A DNA stretch of 64,000 nt from Branchiostoma floridae (taxonomy: Eukaryota; Chordata; Leptocardii; Amphioxiformes; Branchiostomatidae): the NCBI RefSeq assembly GCF_000003815.2, contig NC_049985.1, forward strand, positions 1,391,410 to 1,455,409. The letters run 5' to 3'. Each line of letters starts with the position of its first letter. Positions within the stretch are counted from its first letter, which is position 1. The notes below the pieces were generated by a model. It did not search any database. It was not told the origin of the DNA and saw nothing but the letters and a program-made list of their open reading frames with translations. Both the position numbers and the translations under genes were made by a program. Shown in pieces: positions 36,501 through 52,273 of the stretch.

Positions 36501-36692
36501 TCTTCATCCCAAGAGTACCTGAAGCTGGACGTGACGTCATCTGCTGACGTCAGACTGCAGTCCCGGATGAAGTTTTGGAACGAGGAGGTGCCGAGGCTGA
36601 TGGGAAAGGATGTAACCACCGGCAGCGGCGGGACTTCGTGTAGCCTTTCTGTTCTGGTGTTTACGTTTGTTGTTTCCTGTCTGTTGTCCTGA
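30596..36692 (+). CDS. Gene F: GPI-anchored cholinesterase-like carboxylesterase, complete
   Basis: Ten exons: 30596-30668, 31088-31229, 31713-31914, 32446-32625, 33021-33295, 33651-33729, 34384-34572, 35495-35675, 36100-36322 and 36437-36692, giving 599 aa. The signal peptide is MAGARGPRVFVV to LTGRSG. An in-frame ATG at 30572 could add eight residues and is shared with gene A. Catalytic motifs are HGGG, GESAGG, GNNNDEFG and ADHLED. Exon 7 is 12 bp longer than usual, with an insertion rich in Trp (WFWVTWTSG). Exon 10 lacks 6 bp in the RLRESRM motif (reads RLQSRM) and ends in SVLVFTFVVSCLLS, a GPI-type tail. A damaged duplicate of the last exon's 3' part follows the stop directly. The Asp of VGDLR in exon 2 is His, also seen in gene I. 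Confidence 0.9.
30688..30852 (+). repeat. MITE-like repeat in intron 1 of gene F
   Basis: Begins TAATCTCCAAGCAGATCCTA and ends ATCTGCCTGGAGATTA, an inverted pair. It is orthologous in position to the copy in intron 1 of gene A. Confidence 0.55.
32785..32895. mobile_element. Partial copy of the palindromic MITE (23381 family)
   Basis: CATACCTCCAAATTTTTGAC, CAGTCCATCTTGTTCACGGA and ACTAGGTC match one arm and the centre of the element in intron 2 of gene E. It lies in intron 4 of gene F. Confidence 0.55.
34026..34296. mobile_element. Long-TIR MITE in intron 6 of gene F
   Basis: The left end CTTGAACTAGTCGAACTTTG then ATATCCAACA, and AATTGGACTCACCGAAATTT inside, are mirrored at the right end by TGTTGGATATTACAATTCCA and CTAGTTCAGG. 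The interior word TGACGTCACGTTATGCA is shared with copies near 56140 and 56850. Confidence 0.65.
34755..35214 (-). mobile_element. tRNA-derived SINE, near full-length copy 3
   Basis: On the minus strand the head reads GTGGCGCAGTGGCAGCATG (A box) and GGTTGTGGGTTCGAATCC (near-perfect B box). The core AAAGGCACTTTACACGACTT follows, then a conserved downstream domain with the complement of AACTTCCTATCCGAGGGACG and of GTTCTTTAACGTGAATGGGG. It is about 460 bp, the best copy in the window, in intron 7 of gene F. Confidence 0.78.
35295..35460 (+). mobile_element. Non-LTR retrotransposon C-terminal zinc-knuckle fragment in intron 7 of gene F
   Basis: Plus-strand translation AECRCGHLTQTMGHITQDC then RDLLEANEKAVVWLQYW and a stop at 35440-35442. 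The CxC...H...C pattern with a following RDL...AN..A..WL..W is the C-terminal domain of many LINE reverse-transcriptase proteins. A GATGACGATGAC-type tail follows. It is 5'-truncated. Confidence 0.72.
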
Positions 36693-36831
36693 CATGTTTT
36701 GAAACGAGGAGGTGGCGAGGCTGCTTCGAAAACATATCCACTCTGAACGTGCCAGCCATGGGACTCGCGAGACTTTGCGTAGCCTTTCTGTTCTGGTGTT
36801 CACGATTGTTGTTTCGTATCTTTTGGCCTGA
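36693..36831 (+). pseudogene. Damaged duplicate of a last-exon 3' part, directly after gene F
   Basis: Starting right after the gene F stop, the sequence re-reads the end of exon 10: F(stop)NEEVARLL, then HIHSERASHGTRET, then SVLVFTIVVSYLLA and TGA. The Trp codon of FWNEE is TGA here. Its SERASHGTRET segment is closer to gene B than to gene F's own tail, so it derives from another paralogue by duplication or conversion. It would form part of the F 3' UTR. Confidence 0.75.
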
Positions 36832-37189
36832 GGTTCTGATCACAGTCGTCGTAAGGCAGGTGAACGCAGCAAATCGACGGCATTCTTGGGGCAGTAGTTG
36901 ATCTGTATTTAAGGCTTGCCAGTATTAGAAAAAATGTGTATCAACTCCATTGATGTTATTTGCGAAATACACATAATGAGTTCATTCTATTCGATTTTCT
37001 GTTTCAGATGTTTCTTTTACTGTGAGGAGGGTAAAACTGAAATATTTTGGTCCTTTATCGAAACCATACACATATATTCCACTTACAACTTACCCATCGC
37101 CAAGACACTTTTTAAACACCAGCATTGTTCCAATTTTGCGGCTAAGCTGACGAAGGACAACCATTTGATTTGTGTTATACACCTGCCTC

Positions 37190-37195
37190 AATAAA
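37190..37195 (+). terminator. Possible polyadenylation signal of gene F
   Basis: AATAAA about 500 bp after the stop codon, with a second at about 37236. Confidence 0.4.
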
Positions 37196-37624
37196 CCCAA
37201 TTATCCATCTACATGTAATCATCTTCACTATATTGCAATAAAGCCTATAGCTGAACATCGGTTCATACCATTATCGGGTCATCATAAGATTGAACAAATT
37301 CTAAAGTCCATACTCAGAGCATGCTTTGGAGTCCCCAACAACTTGGATAAGGTCCACTTGGTCGTCAAAGGCAACGATGTTTCAAGAAGCATGGCAGCTC
37401 TTCCTTCATGCAAATTTGACGTTTAAGGACGGTATGCTGCTGTCTTGTCAGTCAACATATGAAGCCTTGGTTTTGGATGGTAAAGAATCTTCAAGCAGAT
37501 GTTGTGTTGGAATATAGTTTGTTGACAGTCCCGTATTTCTGACTTCAACCATTCAACCGTTACTTCGTTGGCAATCAGTAAACAATCTTGACGCAATGCA
37601 AAGAAACAGACACCGTTGTGAGGT

Positions 37625-37637
37625 GGAATAAAGGTCG
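37625..37637 (+). promoter_or_regulatory. DR1/HNF4-like element upstream of gene G
   Basis: GGAATAAAGGTCG, 40 bp before the start codon. It is degenerate in the first half-site compared with E. Confidence 0.3.
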
Positions 37638-37677
37638 TGTTAGTGTTGGTCCTGTCCCAAAGAACATTCCTGACGAC

Positions 37678-43898
<6,221 letters not shown>

Positions 43899-44362
43899 GG
43901 TCCTGATAACAATCGTCTTGCGCCATGCTAATGGTAGTAACGTTAGTACCATTAGTACCATTAGTAACATTAATGAGTGAAGACCTTTATTGTACAGTTT
44001 TGCCTAACCGAGCTAAGTACAGGTCACAACAAGTCAAAACATATATACATATATAAATGTATCACAAATCTAGAACCTTCTACTTCAAATATAGAAGTTC
44101 GGCTTCTTCTCGCTTCTTGGTAATGGTGAAAATATAGGACTGTATGGGTTTAGCTATGGTTGGTTTGTCAAAACGCATGAGGAATATAAACTTGTCAGAG
44201 CTACCCATGTGTCTAAAATGAGGGAATCTACTTTCTATGTAATCAAATAGAATATTTCTATCATTGGCATACATATCACAATCAAATAATGTTGTTCTCA
44301 TCCTTTGGGTTGAAATGTTGTAGCAACAGTGCTACCTCTCAGGAGTCCTCTCCATCGATTTC

Positions 44363-44368
44363 AATAAA
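44363..44368 (+). terminator. Polyadenylation signal AATAAA of gene G
   Basis: AATAAA about 465 bp after the stop, in the same ATTTCAATAAAA context as the signal of gene E. Confidence 0.5.
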
Positions 44369-44809
44369 ATTGTCTTCCTCGTTTGTTTACAAAGGCGTTT
44401 TAATCTTGAACCTCTCATTATGTCCTTGGGATCCTTGTCGCTATTCCCAATGGGATGACTCCGATACTATTTGACAGTGTATTATTATTCTTTATTTCAG
44501 AGACTACAGGCCCACATCAATGCATACAATTAAAATCCGGGAGACAAATATATACATATAAATACAGAGTGGGTACAACTGATGAACTGAATGGAACAAC
44601 CGATGGGATACAATATGGTGATGCTAAAGATATGTACAATGGGGTGGTTTGGGCCGCAGGGGTCAAACCATTTAATTAGCTGATCTCCGACCCCCACCAA
44701 TAGGAGAGCAGTCGCCCCCAGATTTTCTAGAGAGAAGACACGTTTCTTCTAGCTCTCGTTTGTTCAAGATCGCAACCGAGAAAGCCCAGGTCGAAAAAGT
44801 GCCCAGGTT

Positions 44810-45085
44810 GTGGTGAACCGTCACTGCGAGGGCCTGGGCAACGTTTCGGAATCGGAGGTCAGCGATCAGGACGATCAGAAAAAAGACGCGCGGTTATCTA
44901 CGAAGACGACACCTCCCCCGCCTGACCCGCAGATGGCGGCGCTACTAAGGCGGCGGGAGGAGTTACACCGGGCCCTGGATTTGAAGAAACTGCAAGACGA
45001 GGTAAAAGCGCTGGAGCTAGAGTTAGCAGGAGCCCATGCCAGCCTGCGAAACAAACCGTCGTCGAGGAAGCATTACCGCTTGTAG
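44810..45085 (+). CDS. Short ORF with charged coiled-coil, possibly a retroelement remnant
   Basis: A 91-codon open frame with an acidic Ser-rich start ([14 protein letters not shown]), a proline run, then a Leu/Glu/Lys/Arg heptad-like segment ([27 protein letters not shown]) predicted to form a coiled coil. In the frame just upstream, KCPGCGEPS hints at a lost zinc-binding segment. This composition recalls N-terminal gag-like proteins of retroelements, but I do not recognise a specific family. No splice context or promoter is visible, and a pseudogene or chance ORF is possible. Confidence 0.3.
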   Translation: MVNRHCEGLGNVSESEVSDQDDQKKDARLSTKTTPPPPDPQMAALLRRREELHRALDLKKLQDEVKALELELAGAHASLRNKPSSRKHYRL

Positions 45086-45448
45086 ACAAGATCAACATAG
45101 AGTTGCCAGTAGTTACAGATAGTGAACATGTGTACTTCTGTATTCTTAGAAGACAACTATGCTGACTTCCACATGAACACCCAGACCTTGGTCATGTAAA
45201 CTTGAAACTTTGAAACTTTATTCTCAATCAGCCTTGCAGTCCCTGTATAAGCTGAACTACATTGATTTTACACCACTCATAAAACTCGTCATAACACTTT
45301 AATCAACATCGTTATACTACCTTCTATGATTTAAGATAAAAACAGCATAAAATAATATCAAATATAAGATCTTTAAATTTATTAATATCAGCAGTTGAAC
45401 AGTGAGCTTTGTAGGATAGAGTTCGTGGAATGAAGGTTCCATCTTTAG

Positions 45449-45643
45449 TTAGGCTTAGGTCACATTTCCCAACCGGAACCCTGCCGGGTTGTTTTGACAA
45501 ACGAAACATTACAATGTATACCTAGAAATATACACATGAATCTTATTTTGACATTTTGTGTATTTTGATGCATTTTATATCATTCTTTTCGCTCCCGAAA
45601 GATGCCCGGCCGGGTCCCGGTTCAGAAATGTGACCTAAGCGTT
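45449..45643. mobile_element. MITE family TTAGGCTTAGGTCACA, copy 1
   Basis: The left end TTAGGCTTAGGTCACATTTC and right end AAATGTGACCTAAGCGTTAG are inverted repeats, with CCGGGTT/GGCCGGGTCCCGG inside. Related copies are at 60026-60231 and 61235-61441. Confidence 0.7.
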
Positions 45644-46174
45644 AGTGGCGCACACGGGATGGTTGACATGGCAAAGGTCAGTAATATAAGCATACACCGA
45701 GAGTACATTTTTTATGTTACACAATGATCTAGCCTATCTAAGACTAATAGAAGGCCTTTTCTTCGGAAATATAAGAGATATCTTTGATTAATGAGACAGT
45801 GTAGTGTTCATTAAAATACATATGTGCCAAGTTCTAACTTTAAGTGATTAGGCTCTAACTTGACGTCATCAGACAACAAACTGGCGACATTGTTTGAAAC
45901 TCGAGGTGTCGTCATGTTCTTTGTTTGAATTGGACTTTTTGTACACTTTTTGGACATAGCTAGCGGGGTACTTTTGGATGTTGTAACCTGTAATGTTCAT
46001 GGATGAGGTCATGACATTTGCCTATCTGTTAATTGTTTTGAATATGATTTTGACTTATGTCCACTGGCCTAGATGTGAACGAAGTCGAGTGCGTAAAAAA
46101 ATTATTTCACATGCATGGTTGTCCAAAGACTGTCGTCAATTTAACGTCCTATATTTCCGTGTATGCCCGAGAAC

Positions 46175-49100
46175 TTAGGCAAAGACATAGAACACAACTA
46201 ACATGAACGCGACTACAAAAGGGCTACGCGATGGCCCTCCATTGCTACCTGACCTGACCCCGAGGTTATGGACATGCTTTCCCATCAGCCTCGGCGTGTA
46301 CGTAGCCGTATTGACTTCTTACGGTAGATCTCAAAGAAAACGGTATAGTAAAGCCGCGATGCGTTATATCAGCCTAAAAATGGTTCCCCGTTCTTGGAAG
46401 GGGTTGATAAGTCACGAGGAACTATTTTTGAAAGCTAGACCGCAGTTAGAAGTCATGTAATTACGCCTGAAAGTTGACCAATTTTCAGGGTTTCAGTGGT
46501 GCGTTTCGCTATTGTTTTCGGGACGAGTTACGCACTGCATGGGGTTTTCCGATATACCGGGTTATAGGATAAGGATCAACTGCTTCCGGGTCAACAATAC
46601 TTATAGTGTAGTGTTGTTGCACTATCACCTGGCAGTAACTTTAACACATTTAATGGATTACTGTACTCTTGAGGTTGTTTTTACATACCATACTACAATG
46701 TAGAGGCTTTTCGTTATGGGGGAGGTTTATACGGAATACGGATAGACCGGTGCCATACTACAGGTTTGTAAAAAAAGTGACAGCCTGTACCAATGTCGAA
46801 GCTTTCCCGGCTATCAAGGCAAGTTTATACGGATGGAACAGAGACTTTCTACAATAAAGATTAGCACAGTTCTTGTCCTGTCGAGATTTTACGTTACTAA
46901 GGGAGTTGTATTCAGATACAAATGTGCCATACTACAGGTGTGTCCAAAAAAATTGACACAGTTGTGTCAATGCCCAAGATTTGCGTTCTTAAGAGAGGTT
47001 TGTATGGATCAAACAGAGACTTTTTACATGTGTATCATATAGAATGACACTGTTCTTGTCCTGTTAAGATTTTACGTTATAAAGGGAGCTTTTATTCGGA
47101 TAGAACAGTGCCATACTACAGGTGTGTCAAAACAAATTGACACAGTTGCGCCAATGCCGAAGATTTCCGTTCTTAAGAGAGAAAGTTTGTACGAATGAAA
47201 CAGAGACTTTCTACATGTGTATCATATAGAATGACACTGTTCTTGTCCTGTTGAGATTTTACGTTGTTGAGGGAGGTTTATTCGGATATAATGTCATACT
47301 ACAGGTGTGTCAAAACAAATTGACACAGTTGCGCCAATGCTGAAGATTTGCGTTCTTAAAGGAGGTTGTTACGGATGAAACAGAGACTATTCACATGTGT
47401 ATCATATAGAATGACACTGTTCTTGTCCTGTTGAGATTTTACGTTATTAAGGGAGGTTTATGCGGATGGAACAGTGCCATACTAGAGGTGTGTCAAAAAA
47501 TTGACACAGTTGTGCCAATGCCAAAGATTTCCGTTCTTAGGGAAGGTTGTTACGGATGAAACAGAGACTATCTACATGTGTATCATATAGAATGACACTG
47601 TTTTTGTCCTGTTGAGATTTTACGTTATTGAGGGCGGTTTATTCGGATATAAATTCCATACTACAGGTGTGTCAAAATAAATTGACACAGTTGCGCCAAT
47701 ACTGAATATTTGCGTTCTTAAACTTTAAGAACGCAAATCTTCAGCATTGGCGCAACTCCGGAAGGTTGTTACGGATCAAACAGAAATTTTCTTCATGTGT
47801 ATCATATACAATGACACTGTTCTTGTCCTGTTGAGATTTTACGTTATTAAGGGAGGTTTATGCGGATAGAACAGTGCCATACTAGAGATGTGTCAAAAAA
47901 TTGACACAGTTGTGCCAATGCCAAAGATTTCCGTTCTTAGAGAAGGTTGTTACGGATGAAACAGACACTTTCTACATGTGTATCATATAGACTTACACTG
48001 TTCTTGTCCTGTTGAGATTTTACGTTATTAAGGGAGGTTAATGTGGATAGAACGGTGCCAAACTACTTTTGTGTCAAAAAATTTACAATTTTCATTCTAT
48101 ATGATACAACATGTAGAATGTTCCATCCGTATAAACCTCCCATAAGAACGGAAATCTCTGGCATTGGCACAACTGTGTCAATTTTTTTGACACATATGTA
48201 GTTTGGCATTGTTTTATCCGCATATACTTCCCTTACTAACGTGAAATCTCAACAGGACAACAACAGTGTCATTCTACACTGTACACATGTAGAAAGTGTC
48301 TGTTTCAGCCGTAACAACCTCCTTTAATAACGCAAATCTTCAGCAATGGCGCAACTGTGTCAATTTTTTTGACACACCTGTAGTATGGCATTTATATCCG
48401 AATAAACCTCCCTCAATAACGTAAAATATCAACAGGACAAAAACAGTGTCATTCTATATGATAGACATGTAGAAAGTCTCTGTTTAATCAGTACAAAGCT
48501 CTCTTAAGAACGGAAATCTACGGCATTGGCGCAACTGTGTCAATTTTTTTGACACACCTGTTGTATGGTACTGTTCTATCCAAATAAAACTCCCGTAATA
48601 ACGTAAAACCTCAACAGGACAAGAACAGTGTCATTCTATATGATACACATGTAGAAGGTCTCTGTTTCATCCCTACAAAGCTGTCTTAAGATTGGAAATC
48701 GTCGGTATTGGCGCAACTGTGTCAATTTGCTTTGACACACCTGTAGTATGGCACTGTTCTATCCGAATAAACCTCCCTTTACAACGGTAAAATCCTAATA
48801 GAACAAGAAGTGTCATTCTGTAAGATACACATGTAGAAGTTCTCTGTTTCATCCGTACAAAGCTCTCTTAAGTTAGGAAATCGTCGGCATTGGCGCAACT
48901 GTGTCAATTTGTTTTGACACACCTGTAGTATGGCACCGTTCTATCCGAATAAAACTCCCGTAATAACGTAAAATCTCAACAGGACAAGAACAGTGTCATT
49001 CTATATGATACACATGTAGAAAGTCTCTGTTTCATCCGTACAATGCTCTCTTTAGATTGCAAATCGTCGGCATTGGCGCAACTGTGTCAATTTGATTTGA

Positions 49101-50659
49101 CACACTTGAGTATGACACTGTTTTGTCCGAATAAAACTCCCTTTATAACGTAAAATCTTAATAGGGCAAGAACAGTGTCATTCTTTATGATACACATGTA
49201 GAAAGTTTCATCCGTATAAACCTCCTTTCAGAACGCAAATGTTTTGCATTCGCACAACTGTGTCAATTATTTGATACACCTATATATGGCACTGTGCTAT
49301 CCGCATAAACCTCCATTAATAACGTAAAATCTCAACAGGACAAAAACAGTGTCATTCTATTTAATAAACATGTAGAAGGTCTCTGTTTTATCCGTACAAA
49401 CCTGTCTTAAGAGCGGAAATCTTCGGCATTGGCGCAACTGTGTCAAATTGTTTTGACACACCTGTAGTATGGCACTGTTCTATCCAAATAAAATTCCTGT
49501 AATAACGTAAAACCTCAACATTACAAGAACAGTGTCATTCTATATGATACACATGTAGAAAGTCTCTGTTTCATCCGTACAAAGCTCTCTTAAGATTGGA
49601 AATCGTCGGCATTGGCGCAACTGTGTCAATTTGTTTTGACACACTTGAGTATGGCACTGTTCATCCGAAAGAAAACTCTCTTTATAACGTAAAATCTTAA
49701 TAGGACAAGGACAGTGTCATTCTGTAAGATACACATGTAGAAAGTCTCTGTTTCATCCGTACAAAGCTCTCTTAAGATTGGAAATCGTCGGCATTGGCAC
49801 AACTGTGTCAATTTTTTTGGACACAACTCACGGTAGTATGGCACATTTGTATCTGAATACACCTCCCTTAGTAACGTAAAATCTCGACAGGACAAGAACT
49901 GTATGTACTAATCTTTATTGTAGAAAGTCTCTGTTCCATCCGTATAAACTTGCCTTGATAGCCGGGAAAGCTTCGACATTGGCACAGGCTGTCACTTTTT
50001 TTTACCGACACCTGTAGTAATTGGCACTCAGGTCTATCCGTATTCCGTATAAACCTCCCTCGTAACGAAAAGCCTCTACATTGTAGTCTGGTATGTAAAA
50101 ACAACCTCAAGAGTACAGTAATCCATTAAATGTGTTAAATTTACTGCCATATCACCGACTTAGGTGATCATATGTGCAACAACAATACACTATTAGTATG
50201 GTTGACCCGGAAGCAGTTGATCCTTGTCCTATAACCCGGTATATCGGAAAACCCCATGCAGTGCGTAACTCGTCCCGAAAACAATAGCGAAACGCACCAC
50301 TGAAACCCTGAAAATTGGTCAACTTTCAGGCGTAATTACATGACTTCTAACTGCGGTCTAGCTTTCAAAAATAGTTCCTCGTGATTTATCAACCCCTTCC
50401 AAGAACGGGGAACCATTTTTTAGGCTGATATAACGCATCGCGGCTTTACTATACCGTTTTCTTTGAGATCTACCGTAAGAAGTCAATACGGCTACGTACA
50501 GGCACCTCCTCGTTCCAAAACTGCATCCGGGACTCCCGCAGTCTGACGTCAGCAGATGACGTCACGTCCAGCCGGAGGTACTCTTGGGATGAAGAAGTGT
50601 AACGTGGCCAGTGGTCCAAGTCACGCATGCGCGCTGCTCCTGTTGAGTCATTGGGGTCT
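46175..50659 (-). pseudogene. H: orphan cholinesterase-like last exon, split by a 4.2-kb transposon
   Basis: The upstream part (50501-50659) has a good acceptor and encodes [14 protein letters not shown] to FWNEEVP. The downstream part (46175-46296) continues with RLMGKHVHN, a Gly/Ser linker, then PFVVAFMLVVFYVFA and TAA, an intact GPI-type signal. Allowing for the short target duplication, the two pieces match an ordinary exon 10 of 277 bp in one frame. With the insertion, translation would leave the exon and stop after ten residues read from the transposon end. No exon 9 or other exon lies between this exon and gene I's own last exon (52274-52481). It is either a second last exon of gene I or the remnant of a separate gene. 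Confidence 0.8.
46297..50500. mobile_element. 4.2-kb fold-back transposon (long inverted repeats with internal satellite arrays)
   Basis: The ends TGTACGTAGCCGTATTGACT and its complement are perfect. Inverted similarity continues inward for roughly 440 bp of unique sequence (46297-46740 against 50060-50500), then through arrays of about 181-186-bp units. Units lie in one orientation from about 46745 to 48085 and in the opposite orientation from there to about 50060. Landmarks such as GTGTCATTCTATATGATACA recur about six times on the left and nine on the right. Flanks show a 3-4-bp duplication (GGC, possibly GGCA/GGCG). No transposase ORF is seen, so it is non-autonomous. The superfamily is uncertain. 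Confidence 0.85.
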
Positions 50660-52273
50660 CTGTAAAAGAGGGAGGGGGGTGAGAGAACCAAAAGATTAGA
50701 ACCTCTTCGCACCTCTGCGGATGTCTGAACATGAGGCTGTACATCACTCGACACTGGTGAAAATGAGTACCTAGCTTCGATTAGGGATGTCCTGTCGGAT
50801 AGGACGTTAAAAGTAATCTCCAAACAGGTCCTACGGTAGCATACGATAGTATCAAAAGCCGGCTTAGGAGTGTGTTTTGCTAGCGGGGATCTGCCTCCAC
50901 TGAAACAGGGAGGAGCATGCAAATGGAAAATGGACACCTCTTGGCTGACTAGACTCCTTGGCCAGTTTGGTACTATCTTATGACATTGTAGGATCTGCTT
51001 AGAGATTAGTTAAACAGACGTCCTGTAGATGTGTTGGAGGAGAGCCGCACCTGGAGCACGTCCAACCACGCTTATTGGAAAGAGCATTGGGTTTTTACCG
51101 GCGTGAGCTAATTAAGGGTTAATGACCCACCCAGAGGTGTATTTGCATCGACACTGGTGTCGATTCATTCTGGCCAATCAGAAGGAGCTATATACACCGG
51201 GCTCCATCCCAAGCTTAGGATACTATCTTATGCCACAGCAAGGGCTGATTTGTGATTATAATGCGTTGGGTTTTCGGGGAATCAATTGAAATCAATTCCC
51301 AGTCGCCTTTCTTTACAGTTATTCTCGTAGTTGTCTTAGCGATGGGTAAGTTGTAACGCAGCATTCGTGTAATGTCTGAAAAAATGTCATACTTGAAATA
51401 TGTGCAAATTGTTTTCAACCTTGCATGTAACTTTTATTAAATTTGAAACAAAAAAATTAAGATTTGAACTGACCAGGTATAATCCTGTTGCTTTTTATTT
51501 GATAAGCAGGTCTAACGTTAAATTGTCTTTATCATACGTTGTACAAGATCTAGAAGATTGATTAAAAAAGTCCAGAAGAAGTCACAATGTACCTGTGCGT
51601 ATTTCGCATGATGAATTCAATACTATTGTTATTACGACTAATGTCAGCAGCAACGAAACGTGTTGGTCATATTCTGTAGTTTCCTGGAAACTCACTGAAG
51701 CTAGCAGATCTGCTACTTCTGATAGGGTTCCGTTATTAGGTACATGCTTTCTCCGTTAGTTTTGTCTATTGAATCAAATCTAATTACTATACGTCGCCAT
51801 TGTTATGACTTCTAATAATGTATTTCGTTGCTAGTTGTTGTTTGTATGTTTTTTACTAATTCATTTCTAACTGTACCCTAAAGTTGGCCTTGTAAATTAT
51901 GCATTGATTCTGCATGCCCTACAGATTTATTCTGTAAATCTATAATAAATGATAAGTAAATAAAATGTTCTATCCCGCGGATCGCGCTCACAAGAGGGTA
52001 AATGTGGACGTGATTGAACTTCATTCGTCACATTCACTGTCGTCCCAAGACTGAATAATGTCGTAAATTGGCAATCCTAAACCTGCCCTACGATTAGTAA
52101 TGTCAATTAATCGAATTAGGCAAAGAGGCAACAAGCTTGAACCCTAGCTACAACAAAATAACTGCACAAAGGCTACCAGACCTAACACTGGGGTACACAT
52201 CTTACGCAAACTAGAATTTGTGATTATAGAGTCTTTGGAGACTATCGCTACAGTGACGAAAGTAGCCAAAGGT
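50660..52273. other. Spacer between exon H and the gene I last exon
   Basis: Contains a MITE-like copy (50814-51008) and AT-rich unassigned sequence, plus a possible minus-strand AATAAA at 51926-51931 for gene I. No esterase exon is visible. Confidence 0.5.
50814..51008. repeat. MITE-like repeat (751 / 30688 family), copy 3
   Basis: TAATCTCCAAACAGGTCCTA at one side and GTAGGATCTGCTTAGAGATT at the other are inverted ends, with AGTATCAAAAGC inside. Confidence 0.55.

Larger units (their letters stand above)
43899..46174. other. Intergenic region between gene G and the H exon
   Basis: Holds the G polyA signal, the ORF at 44810-45085, a MITE at 45449-45643 and AT-rich retroposon-like tails near 43975-44090 and 44470-44590. 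No esterase exon is present. Confidence 0.45.

Noticed and set aside
46512-50110. Several 60-90 codon ORFs with similar sequences
   Set aside because: They repeat with the 182-bp satellite units of the fold-back element and contain no recognisable domain.
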